A DNA stretch of 64,000 nucleotides from Actinoallomurus iriomotensis. Lineage in GTDB: Bacteria > Actinomycetota > Actinomycetes > Streptosporangiales > Streptosporangiaceae. A model generated the notes under the pieces. It was not told where the DNA came from. It made no database searches and saw nothing but the letters and a program-made list of their open reading frames with translations. A program made the position numbers and the translations under genes. This document shows, piece by piece, positions 1 through 8,021 of the stretch; position 1 is the stretch's first letter, and each line of letters opens with the position of its first letter. The DNA is taken from assembly GCF_030269445.1 (NCBI RefSeq), contig NZ_BSTJ01000001.1, positions 1,141,898-1,205,897 of the forward strand, in the 5' to 3' direction.

Positions 1-1
1 C

Positions 2-1384
2 CGGGTCGGCGCCGGCGACCCTCTCGACGACCCGCACGACGAGGCTCACCTACGCGCGTTCGAGGAGTTCCTGCGGGTCTCCTACGGCGAGCTGGAGATG
101 CACCGCCGCAACCCGCTCGACCATCTCGACGCCCTTGACCTGGCCTGTTATGACCGGGAGTACGCCCCGGCCGCCGAGCGCGAGGCGGCACGGGCGCGGC
201 ACCTGGCGGGCTGGCCGGAAGCGGCCGACGTCGCCGTCCGCACGCTCGACCGGGTGCCGGCGCCGGTCGCACGTGCGCTGCTGGGTCCGGTGCGCGGCCT
301 CGCCGCCGGGATCCCGGCCGACGCCGGTGAGGCCGGAGACAAGGCCCGTACGGCGCACGCGCGGCTGGTCGCGCACCTGGAGCACCTGGCCGAGCACGGC
401 GACCCGGACGCCGCGCTCGGCGGCCCCGCGCTGGCCCGGCTGATGGGCGCCTCGGAGGCGCTCGACCTCGACCTCGATGCCCTGGCCGCCGAGGCCGACC
501 GCGAACGCGACCGGCTGATGGCGCGGCTGACCGAGGCCTGCGCGCGCCTGGACCCGGCGCGGCCGGCCCTGGACCTGTGCCGCGAGCTCGTACGGGACCA
601 CCCGGACATCGACGGCGTCATCGACGCGTCCCGCGACTGGACCCGGCAGGCCCTGGCGTTCACCCGCGAACACGACCTGGTGCCGTACCACGACGGCGAG
701 TGCCTCGTCGGCCTGGCGCCGGAGTCACGCCGCTGGGGCATGGCGATGATGTCGTGGGCGGCGCCGGGCGAGCCGGACTCGCCGTCCTGGTACCACATCA
801 CGCCGCCGGACCCCTCCTGGCCCGAGGAGGACATCGAGGACTGGCTGCAGGTGTTCAGCGCCACGACCCTGCCGGGCGTGACGGTGCACGAGGTCGCCCC
901 CGGGCACTTCTCGCACGGCCGCGCGCTGCGCCACGCGCCGACCGTCGTACGCCGGACGCTGTTCTCCCTCGCCTTCGTCGAGGGCTGGGCCCACTACGCC
1001 GAGGAGCTCTGCGTCGAGGAGGGCTTCCAGGCCGACGACCCGCGGTTCGAGATCGGCGTGTGGCTGGAGTCGCTGGTCCGCGTCACCCGGCTCGCCTGCG
1101 CGATCGGGGTGCACACGGGCGCCATGACGGTCGAGGACGGGGCCCGGCGCTTCGCCGCCGACACCCACCTGGCCGGATCGGCGGCGCACGCGGAGGCCGC
1201 GCGCGCCGTGTTCGACCCGACGTACGGCCGGTACACGCACGGCAAGCTGGAGATCCTGCGCCTGCGCGAACGCGCCCGGAGCGAGTGGGGCGACGGGTAC
1301 TCCCCGCAGCGTTTCCACCGTGCGCTGTTCGAGCTCGGCTCACCGCCGCTCGGCCTGCTGGGCAACGCGCTGAAGCACGGCTGA
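2..1384 (+). CDS. DUF885 family metallo-hydrolase-like protein, 5'-truncated by the window
   Basis: The reading frame is open from the first bases of the window, so the true start lies upstream; about 460 residues are visible. The zinc-peptidase-like motif HEVAPGH (around position 890) and the block VEGWAHYAEEL identify the DUF885 family, which is distantly related to HExxH peptidases. The C-terminal part, including the conserved helical region after WAHYAEEL, is complete. Family members are usually 550-600 residues, so roughly the first hundred residues are missing. Substrate is unknown; peptidase activity is inferred from the motif. The gene is followed by a convergent small membrane protein only 14 bp downstream. 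Confidence 0.85.
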   Translation, partial: RVGAGDPLDDPHDEAHLRAFEEFLRVSYGELEMHRRNPLDHLDALDLACYDREYAPAAEREAARARHLAGWPEAADVAVRTLDRVPAPVARALLGPVRGLAAGIPADAGEAGDKARTAHARLVAHLEHLAEHGDPDAALGGPALARLMGASEALDLDLDALAAEADRERDRLMARLTEACARLDPARPALDLCRELVRDHPDIDGVIDASRDWTRQALAFTREHDLVPYHDGECLVGLAPESRRWGMAMMSWAAPGEPDSPSWYHITPPDPSWPEEDIEDWLQVFSATTLPGVTVHEVAPGHFSHGRALRHAPTVVRRTLFSLAFVEGWAHYAEELCVEEGFQADDPRFEIGVWLESLVRVTRLACAIGVHTGAMTVEDGARRFAADTHLAGSAAHAEAARAVFDPTYGRYTHGKLEILRLRERARSEWGDGYSPQRFHRALFELGSPPLGLLGNALKHG

Positions 1385-1398
1385 GCCGCGATCTCCCG

Positions 1399-1884
1399 TT
1401 AGGAACCGCTCCAGCGGGAGACCTCGCGGCGGCGCAGGAGCAGGCCGGCGGTCAGCAGCGCGCCGCCCGCGACCGGCGTCGGCAGCAGGTAGGGCACGAA
1501 GTCCAGTGCCGACCCGCCCGGCGGATCGGTGGCGAACAGCACGGCGAAGGCCACCGTCGCGACCAGGAACAGGCCGCCGATCAGCGTGCCGACCCTGGAC
1601 ATGAAGGCGATCGCCACGCGCCCGCCGCGCCACAGGCGCCAGACCATCAGGGCGAAGACCAGCGTCCAGAACACGATGTAGGCGACGTCACCGCCATGGC
1701 CGCCCTTCCGGTCGTGGGCCAGGCCCCACACCGCCGTGCCCACCGAGCAGATCCAGAAGGCCGCGAAGAGGAGGATGGCGACGACCAGCGAGAGGGGCCG
1801 GCCGCGCCGGCCGACCGTACGGGCACGGCGGACCGGTGCGCGGCCGGGCTCGGAGCCCTCGGGGCCGGGTTCGGGCGGCAGCAT
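1399..1884 (-). CDS. Small integral membrane protein, function unknown
   Basis: About 161 residues from the ATG at 1884. A short basic proline-rich N-terminus is followed by about four hydrophobic segments (starting at SLVVAILLFAAFWICSVG) and a basic C-terminus ending RRREVSRWSGS. No enzymatic motif is visible. The frame stays open upstream and a start at 2007 (MTDRQRDRR) is possible, but the residues between 2007 and 1884 look non-coding and that start would nearly reach the divergent sulfatase gene. It is convergent with the DUF885 gene. The family was not recognised. Confidence 0.6.
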   Translation of the reverse strand: MLPPEPGPEGSEPGRAPVRRARTVGRRGRPLSLVVAILLFAAFWICSVGTAVWGLAHDRKGGHGGDVAYIVFWTLVFALMVWRLWRGGRVAIAFMSRVGTLIGGLFLVATVAFAVLFATDPPGGSALDFVPYLLPTPVAGGALLTAGLLLRRREVSRWSGS

Positions 1885-2028
1885 GACCCGGGAGCGTACT
1901 CCGGCGCTCTGACGGGCCCCTGACCGATCCCCGTGGGCCTCCCATGCGCGTGCCAGGGTGATCCCACGGTCTTCCAAGGCTCTTCGGTCACGCTGACGGT
2001 CTGTCATGTCACCGACGGAAGGCCAGAG

Positions 2029-3471
2029 ATGAAGCGGCTCGTGGCACTGACCCTCGCGGCCGGCCTGGCGCTCGCCTCCTGCCGGGCGGACGCCACCGAG
2101 CGGACCTCCCGGTCGGCGGCGCACGCGGCGGACCGGCCCAACATCGTCTTCGTGCTGACCGACGACCTCGCGACCAACCTCCTCCCGTACATGCCGGAGC
2201 TCGCGCGGATGCGGCGGCAGGGGACGACCTTCACGCACTACTTCGTGACCGACTCGCTGTGCTGCCCCTCACGGTCGACGACGTTCACCGGCGAGTTCCC
2301 GCACGACACCGGCGTCTTCACCAACAGCGGCGCGGACGGCGGCTACCAGGCGTTCAACGCCCACGGGAACCAGCGGAACACGTTCGCGACCGCGCTGCGG
2401 GCGGCGGGCTACCGCACCGCCATGATGGGCAAGTACCTCAACGGCTACCAGCCGGCCGACCCGGTGCCGCCCGGCTGGAGCGAGTGGGACGTCGCGGGCG
2501 ACGGCTACCCCGAGTTCGACTACTCGCTCAACGAGAACGGCCGCGTCGTCAAGTACGGCCACCGGCCGGGCGACTACCTGACCGACGTGCTGAACCGCAA
2601 GGGCCAGGACTTCATCGCCGCGTCGGCCAGGTCCGGGCGGCCGTTCATGATGGAGCTGGCGACCTTCGCCCCGCACGGCCCGTTCACGCCGGCGCCGCGC
2701 GACGCGAACAAGTTCCCGGGGCTCAAGGCCCCGCGCGGGCCCTCATTCAATGAGGCGGACATGTCCGACAAGCCCGCGTGGATCAAGGACCATCCCAAGC
2801 TCACCGCGAAACAGATCAACAAGATCGACACCTCGTTCCGCAAGCGGGCCCAGGCCGTGCAGGCGGTCGACAAGATGCTCGGCGACCTCCAGACGGCCCT
2901 GAGGGCGAACGGCGTCGACCGCGACACCTACGTCGTGTTCGGCTCCGACAACGGCTTCCACATGGGCGAGCACCGCCTCGCCTCCGGGAAGATGACCGCC
3001 TACGACACCGACGTCAACGTGCCGCTCGTGGTCGCCGGGCCCGGCGTCGCCGCCGGCCACAAGACCTCCGCGCTCGCCCAGAACACCGACCTGTGCCCGA
3101 CCTTCGAGACTCTCGGCGGCGTCAAGGTGCCGGACACGGTGGACGGACGCTCGCTCACGCCGTTCTTCACGGGCGGCACGGTGAAGGACACACGTGACGC
3201 GGTCCTGGTCGAGCACCACGGTCCCGACAACGCGGTGAACGACCCCGACCGGCCGACCAGGGCGAGCGGCAACCCGCCGAGCTACGAGGCGATCCGCACG
3301 GCCCACGAGGTCTACGTGGAGTACGCCGACGGCGAGCGTGAGTACTACGACCTCGCCAAGGACCCGGACGAGCTGGACAACACCGTGAGCCAGGTGCCCG
3401 CGAAGCGTCTGGCCCAGCTGAAGTCGATGCTGCACCGCCTGGAGAAGTGCTCCGGCACGGCCTGCCGGTGA
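2029..3471 (+). CDS. Lipoprotein sulfatase (sulfatase-like hydrolase)
   Basis: 480 residues. The ATG at 2029 was chosen because it follows a GGAAGG ribosome site and opens a lipoprotein signal peptide with lipobox LASC (Cys18), so the enzyme should be exported and tethered to the membrane. PNIVFVLTDD is the N-terminal metal site of the alkaline-phosphatase/sulfatase fold. C-C-P-S-R at residues 78-82 is the C-x-P-S-R sulfatase signature whose first Cys is converted to formylglycine. GSDNGFHMGEH supplies further metal ligands. By overall pattern it resembles glycan sulfatases such as N-acetylglucosamine-6-sulfatase, but the substrate cannot be read. A formylglycine-generating enzyme would be needed and is not in this window. 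Confidence 0.88.
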   Translation: MKRLVALTLAAGLALASCRADATERTSRSAAHAADRPNIVFVLTDDLATNLLPYMPELARMRRQGTTFTHYFVTDSLCCPSRSTTFTGEFPHDTGVFTNSGADGGYQAFNAHGNQRNTFATALRAAGYRTAMMGKYLNGYQPADPVPPGWSEWDVAGDGYPEFDYSLNENGRVVKYGHRPGDYLTDVLNRKGQDFIAASARSGRPFMMELATFAPHGPFTPAPRDANKFPGLKAPRGPSFNEADMSDKPAWIKDHPKLTAKQINKIDTSFRKRAQAVQAVDKMLGDLQTALRANGVDRDTYVVFGSDNGFHMGEHRLASGKMTAYDTDVNVPLVVAGPGVAAGHKTSALAQNTDLCPTFETLGGVKVPDTVDGRSLTPFFTGGTVKDTRDAVLVEHHGPDNAVNDPDRPTRASGNPPSYEAIRTAHEVYVEYADGEREYYDLAKDPDELDNTVSQVPAKRLAQLKSMLHRLEKCSGTACR

Positions 3472-3478
3472 GAGACGG

Positions 3479-4018
3479 TCAGGAGGCCACGGGGCGGGCG
3501 AGGTCCGGCAGGACCTCGCCCGTCGCGATCTCGGCCAGCGACGCGCTGGGCACCACGAGCTTGGAGCGGCGCACACCGCTGCCGACCACGACGTAGGGCT
3601 GCTCGACGACCGCCGCGTCCACCAGCACCGGCCAGGCCGGCGGGAGGCCGAACGGGGTGATGCCGCCGTACTCCATCCCGGTCTCCGCCACGGCCTGGTC
3701 CTGCGGGGCGAACGACGCCTTGCGCGCGTCGAGGCGCCGGCGGACCACGCCGTTCACGTCGGCGCGGGTCGTCGCCAGCACGACGCAGGCGGCGAGGCGC
3801 ACCTCACCGCCCCGTTTGGCCGCGATGATCACGCAGTTGGCGGAGGCTTCGAGCGGAGTCCCGTACCGCTCGCAGAACGCGGCCGTGTCGGCGAGCTCGG
3901 GATCGATCTCGGCGACCTGGAAGGAGCCCTCACCCTTCCAGCCGCGCAGCGCCTCGGCGACGGGCGCGGCGAGCAGGTCGGTGCGGTCGAGGGCGGGTTC
4001 GAGTGTCAGTCCCCACAT
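3479..4018 (-). CDS. YbaK/EbsC family aminoacyl-tRNA deacylase
   Basis: 179 residues, the usual size for a stand-alone YbaK/ProX-type editing domain. Conserved blocks are CVIIAAKRGGE, the substrate-pocket region KASFAPQDQA, and the Gly-rich loop EYGGITPFGLP. Members hydrolyse misacylated tRNA (for example Cys-tRNA-Pro or Ala-tRNA-Pro) in the cytosol; the exact substrate is not clear here. The ATG at 4018 gives the expected N-terminus. The gene is convergent with the sulfatase 7 bp away and lies 13 bp downstream of the MDMPI gene, so it is probably cotranscribed with it. Confidence 0.85.
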   Translation of the reverse strand: MWGLTLEPALDRTDLLAAPVAEALRGWKGEGSFQVAEIDPELADTAAFCERYGTPLEASANCVIIAAKRGGEVRLAACVVLATTRADVNGVVRRRLDARKASFAPQDQAVAETGMEYGGITPFGLPPAWPVLVDAAVVEQPYVVVGSGVRRSKLVVPSASLAEIATGEVLPDLARPVAS

Positions 4019-4031
4019 GTGTCGAACTCTC

Positions 4032-4667
4032 TCACAGGGCCGAGATGGAGGCGGGCGCGCGCTCGGCGCGGCTGAGGCCGCGCAGCACTTCGACGGCGCC
4101 GTGCCGGCGGATCGCGATGCGGGACAGCAGATCGACGACCGTCTCGACGGCCTCGGCGGGCAGTTCGGGCGTTGGCACGCCGACGCTGCAGGCGAGGTCG
4201 TCGCTGTGCACCGTGATCTCCAGCAGCCGGCTCGTCACGAAGTCGTCCAGCGTGAGCGAGAACGGCCAGCCCGCGCGGCGGACGCGGCGGGACGGCGCGT
4301 CCGGGAGCGCGACGCGCAGTGCCGCGACGGCCGTCGCGGCCCGCTCGGCGAGCGCCCGCGGGCCGTCGGCGGCGTCCTTCTCCCCCTTGGCCCGGATGCC
4401 CTGGTTGAACTCGTCGTCCAGGTCGGAGCCGATCCAGGCCGCCCGCGCGTAGTAGGCGTGGATCCCGATCGTCTCCTCGGCCGCCTCGGGGCCGTCGAGC
4501 GCCTGGGAGACGAAGAGGATCTGGCCGGCGAGGTGACCGGCCAGGCCCCGCACGCTGAGCCGGTCGAGCGCGCTCGGCTCGTCCCACGCGTCGGCCACCT
4601 CCGGGGCGGCCAGCAGGCCGGCCGCCCCGTCGGCCGCCGTGAGGAAGAGATCTCGGATGTCCGTCAT
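4032..4667 (-). CDS. Maleylpyruvate isomerase family, mycothiol-dependent enzyme-like protein
   Basis: 211 residues from the ATG at 4667. The N-terminal DinB-like four-helix bundle contains LAGHLAGQILFVSQAL, and the block LEITVHSDDLACSVG is the usual C-terminal metal-binding part of this family. Family members use mycothiol, the actinobacterial thiol, as cofactor or bind divalent metal; many are of unknown substrate. It sits between ybaK (13 bp downstream) and the dppA-like gene (26 bp upstream), all on the same strand, so a three-gene transcript is likely. Confidence 0.8.
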   Translation of the reverse strand: MTDIRDLFLTAADGAAGLLAAPEVADAWDEPSALDRLSVRGLAGHLAGQILFVSQALDGPEAAEETIGIHAYYARAAWIGSDLDDEFNQGIRAKGEKDAADGPRALAERAATAVAALRVALPDAPSRRVRRAGWPFSLTLDDFVTSRLLEITVHSDDLACSVGVPTPELPAEAVETVVDLLSRIAIRRHGAVEVLRGLSRAERAPASISAL

Positions 4668-4693
4668 GCTCCGTCTCCGTGCCAGACGCCGGG

Positions 4694-5536
4694 TCAGCCG
4701 TACTGCTGCCCGCTGCAGCCGACGCTGCCGCCGATGGTCGCCAGGATGCCGAGCACCGACATGATCTGACCGTAGTCGTCGCTGGTGAACTCCACCGAGC
4801 GGGTGCCCGCGCGCTTGACGCCGGGGATCATCGCGCACGACTCGGCCATCGACGTCGACGCCCAGTCGATGCCGAGGGTGTACGGCGGCTCGACCACGTG
4901 GGGGCGGAACCGGTCGAGGTCGCGCAGCGCGCGGGCGGCCGCGGCGCGGATCAGCGACTGGGCCCGCGCGGGCGGCAGCACCTCGGCGGAGTAACGGTCG
5001 ATGCCCTTCTTCACCTCGACCGTCTCCACGTCGCCGAGCAGTACGCGGGCCTCGGCGCAGGCCGCCTCGTCGCCGGTGACCAGCACGACCGGCACGCCCA
5101 TCGAGCCGGCCAGCCCGGCGATCAGCCCGATCTCGCCGCAGACCTCGCCGTTGAGGTAGAGGTTCTGGATCTCATAGCCCATCCAGGTGTGATTGAGCAC
5201 GCCGTGGGGCACGCCGGCGCGGGCGTGGTAGCCGACGAACATGGCCGCGTCGTGCGACGGGCCGATGCCCTGGCCCATCCGCAGCGGGCGGTACGGCCCG
5301 CGGATCAGCGTGCACCGCTCGTCGATGAGGTCGGCGCGGATGTTCTTGGTGCTGCCGTGCGCGTCGGTGACGACGACGTCGACCGCGCCGGCCTCGTACG
5401 CCCCGGCGACCGCGGCGTTCGCGTCCGCGGTCATCAGCTCGCAGCCGCGCTCGTAGCCTCGGCCCTCGGCGCGCATCTCGTCCGGATCGGTGAGCCCGGA
5501 GACGCCCTCCATGTCGACCGAAACGAAAACCCTCAT
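4694..5536 (-). CDS. dppA: M55 family D-aminopeptidase (DppA-like)
   Basis: 280 residues. The ATG at 5536 opens MRVFVSVDMEGVSG, the exact start of the DppA family, with its Asp-x-Glu zinc ligands. VVTDAHGSTKNI and MFVGYHARAG carry further metal ligands and catalytic residues, and LNHTWMGYEIQNLYLNG is the conserved active-site loop. DppA is a zinc D-amino-acid aminopeptidase forming a decameric ring in Bacillus; here it may process D-amino-acid dipeptides from peptidoglycan. A G-rich ribosome site precedes the start. It heads a probable operon with the MDMPI-like and YbaK genes. Confidence 0.9.
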   Translation of the reverse strand: MRVFVSVDMEGVSGLTDPDEMRAEGRGYERGCELMTADANAAVAGAYEAGAVDVVVTDAHGSTKNIRADLIDERCTLIRGPYRPLRMGQGIGPSHDAAMFVGYHARAGVPHGVLNHTWMGYEIQNLYLNGEVCGEIGLIAGLAGSMGVPVVLVTGDEAACAEARVLLGDVETVEVKKGIDRYSAEVLPPARAQSLIRAAAARALRDLDRFRPHVVEPPYTLGIDWASTSMAESCAMIPGVKRAGTRSVEFTSDDYGQIMSVLGILATIGGSVGCSGQQYG

Positions 5537-5596
5537 GGTGGAGAACCCCCCTCGCGATACGGCAAGCACGACCGTACCGCGCGGGGGGTGGATGGT

Positions 5597-5880
5597 TCAC
5601 CCGGTCACGGTCGAGATGAGCTTTCCGGTCACGCCTCCGCTGGTGACCGAAACGGTCGCCGTGCCCGGCCGGTGCGCGGTGAGCCCGCCGGTGGCCCGGT
5701 CGACCGAGACCACTCGCGAGTCGCTGGAGGTCCACACGGGCGAAGCAGGGTCGGCGATCGGCAGGGTGAGCGTCGGCAGGTTGTCACCACTGACGGCCGC
5801 GCCGGTCCCGGTGAGCGTCGCCTTCGCACCCGCCGCGAGCGACGACGGCCCGGTCACCGGGATCGAGGCGAGCACCGGCT
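5597..5880 (-). pseudogene. Orphan C-terminal Big_2 (bacterial Ig-like) domain fragment
   Basis: The last 90 or so codons of this frame read as a Big_2 domain: SLAAGAKATLTGTG, then WTSSDSRVVSVDRATG and LTAHRPGTATVSVTSGG. The W-x-S-S-D and G-x-A-x-V pattern is diagnostic for the family. No credible start codon or signal peptide lies upstream; the frame instead runs antisense-like through the 3' part of the LysR gene in a different phase. Such domains normally end longer secreted proteins, so this looks like the leftover tail of a deleted gene. It lies 60 bp upstream of dppA on the same strand. Confidence 0.6.
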
Positions 5881-6813
5881 CGCACGGCCCGACGGCCGAC
5901 GAGCGGGTGGCTCCTCCGCCGGATCGTGGCCGACGGCCGCCAGCAGGTGCGCGACCAGGGGATTCTGGTCGCCCTCGCGCCAGGCGACGGCGACTCCCGT
6001 GCGGGCGGTGCCGGGCTCGATCCGGCGGAAGGCGACGCCTTTCAGGCGGATGTGCCGGATGCTCGCCGGGGCCAGGGAGACGCCCAGTCCGCTTCTCACG
6101 AGCGCGCACACGGTCTGCCATTCCACTGCGTGCTGGGCTATCCGGGGTGAGAAGCCCGCGGCGGCGCACAGGCCCGTGATCTGGTCGTGGAGTCGCGGGC
6201 CGGCCTCGCGGGGCAGCAGCACGAACGGCGAGTCCGCCAGCTGCGAGAGCCTCACGGTGCGCCCGGCGGACAGTGGGTGGGCGGATGGCAGCACCGCCAC
6301 GAAGGGTTCGCTGAGTACCGTCTCGAAGCGGAGTTCCGTCTCGTCGGCAGGGGGTTCGCGCAGCAGTCCGATGTCGATGGTCTCGTCGTGCAGGGCGGCG
6401 ATCTGCGGCGCGGTGGTCATCTCGTGGATGTCCAGGTGCACCTCGGGAAACCGCTGCCTGAAGGTGCGCAGCAGGCCGGGCAGGACCGTCAGGGCGAGGG
6501 AGGCGGCGAAGCCGATCCGCAGGCGGCCCGCCTCCCCGCTGCCGACGGCCCGCGCCGCGGCCAGGCCGGCCGTGAGGTCGGCGAGGGCCCGCCGGGCGGC
6601 CGGGAGAAGTTCGCGGCCCGCCGGGGTCAGCGTGACGCGTCTGGGCCCGCGGTCGAACAGCGGATGGCCGACCTTGTCCTCCAGGCGGCGGATCTGCTGG
6701 CTCAGCGGCGGCTGGGCGATGTCCAGACGCGCGGCGGCGTGGCCGAAGTGGAGTTCCTCGGCGAGCACGACGAAGGCGTGCAACTGTGCCAGCGGTAGTT
6801 CGGGGCGCTCCAT
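5854..6813 (-). CDS. LysR family transcriptional regulator
   Basis: 319 residues from the ATG at 6813. The N-terminal winged helix-turn-helix is typical: LHAFVVLAEELHFGHAAARL followed by IAQPPLSQQIRRLEDKVG. The effector-binding domain contains LRIGFAASLALTVLPGLL. The last 20 or so residues are Arg/Ser-rich (ending RASRCSPRSR) and run into the region of the orphan Big_2 fragment, so the natural C-terminus may have been altered. It is divergent from the RidA gene, which is its probable target, with an inverted repeat in the 73-bp gap. Confidence 0.9.
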   Translation of the reverse strand: MERPELPLAQLHAFVVLAEELHFGHAAARLDIAQPPLSQQIRRLEDKVGHPLFDRGPRRVTLTPAGRELLPAARRALADLTAGLAAARAVGSGEAGRLRIGFAASLALTVLPGLLRTFRQRFPEVHLDIHEMTTAPQIAALHDETIDIGLLREPPADETELRFETVLSEPFVAVLPSAHPLSAGRTVRLSQLADSPFVLLPREAGPRLHDQITGLCAAAGFSPRIAQHAVEWQTVCALVRSGLGVSLAPASIRHIRLKGVAFRRIEPGTARTGVAVAWREGDQNPLVAHLLAAVGHDPAEEPPARRPSGRASRCSPRSR

Positions 6814-6858
6814 ACGCCTAGAGATATCAAGCGGTGCCGAAGGCGGTATTAGACGTAT
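6812..6858. promoter_or_regulatory. Candidate LysR operator: inverted repeat between lysR and ridA
   Basis: ATACGCCTA at 6812-6820 (touching the lysR start codon) and TAGACGTAT at 6850-6858 are inverted copies with one mismatch, separated by 29 bp. They lie in the 73-bp divergent gap, where a LysR regulator would be expected to bind and repress itself while controlling ridA. This is inferred from position and symmetry only. Confidence 0.45.
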
Positions 6859-6886
6859 CCGTGCTGGTCCCCTTAGCGTTCGGCGC

Positions 6887-7276
6887 ATGACAGAGCGACG
6901 CGCGATCCTCAGCGGCTCGACCTTCGAGGAGCAGATCGGCTACGCCCGCGCCGTGGTCGACGGCGACTGGGTCCACGTGTCCGGGACCACCGGGTTCGAC
7001 TACACCACCATGACGATCTCCGAGGACGTCGTGGAACAGGCCGAGCAGGCCCTCCGCAACATCGAGGCCGCGCTGGCCGAGGCGAAGTGCACCTTCGCCG
7101 ACGTGGTGCGGGTGCGCTATCTGTTGCCCGACCGGGCGGACTTCGAACCCTGCTGGCCGGTCCTGCGCCGTTGCTTCGGCGAGGTCCGGCCGGCCGCCAC
7201 GATGCTCATGTGCGGCCTCGCCGACCCCCGGATGAAGATCGAGATCGAGGTGTACGCACGGCGGCCCACCGTGTGA
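6887..7276 (+). CDS. RidA/YjgF/YER057c/UK114 family protein
   Basis: 129 residues, the typical single-domain RidA length. The sequence opens with SGSTFEEQIGYARAVVDGDW and carries VHVSGTTGFDY, QALRNIEAALAEA and the C-terminal block ATMLMCGLADPRMKIEIEVYA. The family hydrolyses reactive enamine/imine intermediates or, in subgroups, acts in degradation pathways. The usual C-terminal Arg of RidA proper (in the R-x-A/C-V block) is replaced here by a Thr-Met-Leu-Met context, so it may belong to another Rid subgroup. It is divergent from a LysR regulator. Confidence 0.85.
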   Translation: MTERRAILSGSTFEEQIGYARAVVDGDWVHVSGTTGFDYTTMTISEDVVEQAEQALRNIEAALAEAKCTFADVVRVRYLLPDRADFEPCWPVLRRCFGEVRPAATMLMCGLADPRMKIEIEVYARRPTV

Positions 7277-7291
7277 GGCCGATCGGGCGCG

Positions 7292-7678
7292 TCAGGCGCC
7301 GGTGACCAGGCGGCGCAGGGCCTCGGCGGCGCGGGCGTCCGCCTCCGCCTGGGCGACCAGTTCGCGGGCCAGAGCCTGGACCCACACGTCCAGGCTCACC
7401 TGGTCGCGGGACAGCACCACGCCGCGTACCTCGTGGTGGATCTCGGCGACCGGCCGGTGACCGCCGGTCAGCGAGAGGGTGCGCTCGCCCAGCCGGACCA
7501 CGATCCGGCTGGGATGACCCTCGCGGCCCTTGAGACGGTCACCGAGGCTGCGCTCGTACTCGACCGTCACGCTGCCCGGCGGCAGCACGTCGGCCAGTGT
7601 CACCGTGAGCACGCGCGCGTAGGTGGCGACGTCCGCCGCGTCCTGCCGCAGGGCGGCGGCCACCGTGTCGAATTCCAT
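7292..7678 (-). CDS. Hypothetical protein, 128 aa
   Basis: The ATG at 7678 is preceded by a strong GAAGGAG ribosome site. The product is hydrophilic, without signal peptide or membrane segment, and mixes predicted beta strands in the middle (VEYERSLGDR, RIVVRLGERTLSLTG) with a C-terminal Ala-rich helix (LARELVAQAEADARAAEALR). No family was recognised. It is convergent with ridA and its upstream region is occupied by the IS200/IS605 element, which may have displaced its original promoter. Confidence 0.65.
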   Translation of the reverse strand: MEFDTVAAALRQDAADVATYARVLTVTLADVLPPGSVTVEYERSLGDRLKGREGHPSRIVVRLGERTLSLTGGHRPVAEIHHEVRGVVLSRDQVSLDVWVQALARELVAQAEADARAAEALRRLVTGA

Positions 7679-7700
7679 CAGGTCTCCTTCGAGAGGGACT

Positions 7701-7785
7701 ACCGGCTCTAGCCGGTGGGGGAATCGAAGGTCCCCTAGGGGCTGCCCGGCGTAGCCGGGACGGCCACCCCGCCCGGGTGTGGCCG
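7701..7785. repeat. Cluster of four short palindromes at the left side of the IS element
   Basis: Four stem-loops lie in 85 bp: ACCGGC-TCTA-GCCGGT (7701-7716), CCCCTAGGGG (7732-7741), CCCGGC-GTA-GCCGGG (7745-7759) and CGGCCAC-N11-GTGGCCG (7761-7785). All stems are perfect. Subterminal hairpins at element ends are recognised by Y1 transposases in IS200/IS605 elements, so these may be the left end, but the exact boundary is not defined. Confidence 0.5.
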
Positions 7786-7805
7786 GTTCAGAAATTACAC
7801 GCTTC

Positions 7806-8021
7806 GTGAACAGGCGATGTCTGTATGTTAGCGGTGCGGCTGCGGCCGGGAGGGTTCGCCGGTTCTCGGGCGCCGTGTACGACCTCGGACTGCACATGGT
7901 GTCGTGTCCGAAGTACCGCCGCCCGGTCCTCGACGGCCAGGCCGCGGCACGTCTAGAGGAGCTGATCCACGCCAAGGCCGACGAACGTGGATGGGAGAAT
8001 ACGAAAGAGGACGGTTCGTGA
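7806..8021 (+). pseudogene. tnpA: Truncated IS200-like Y1 transposase (tnpA remnant)
   Basis: The stretch AVYDLGLHMVSCPKYRRPVL and the following ARLEELIHAKADERGWE match the N-terminal part of IS200/IS605 TnpA. Immediately after GWE, where the family continues to the HUH metal site and then the catalytic Tyr, the frame reads only NTKEDGS and stops. The HUH motif and tyrosine are therefore absent. The stop overlaps the tnpB start in GTGA (8018-8021), so the remnant may still serve as a translational leader for tnpB. The GTG at 7806 is an arbitrary start. Confidence 0.7.

Noticed and set aside
4679-7276. A continuous open frame of 865 codons on the plus strand across dppA and lysR
   Set aside because: It is antisense to dppA and lysR, which have clear family signatures. 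Long non-stop frames are common opposite GC-rich genes. Only its last 129 codons (RidA) are real.
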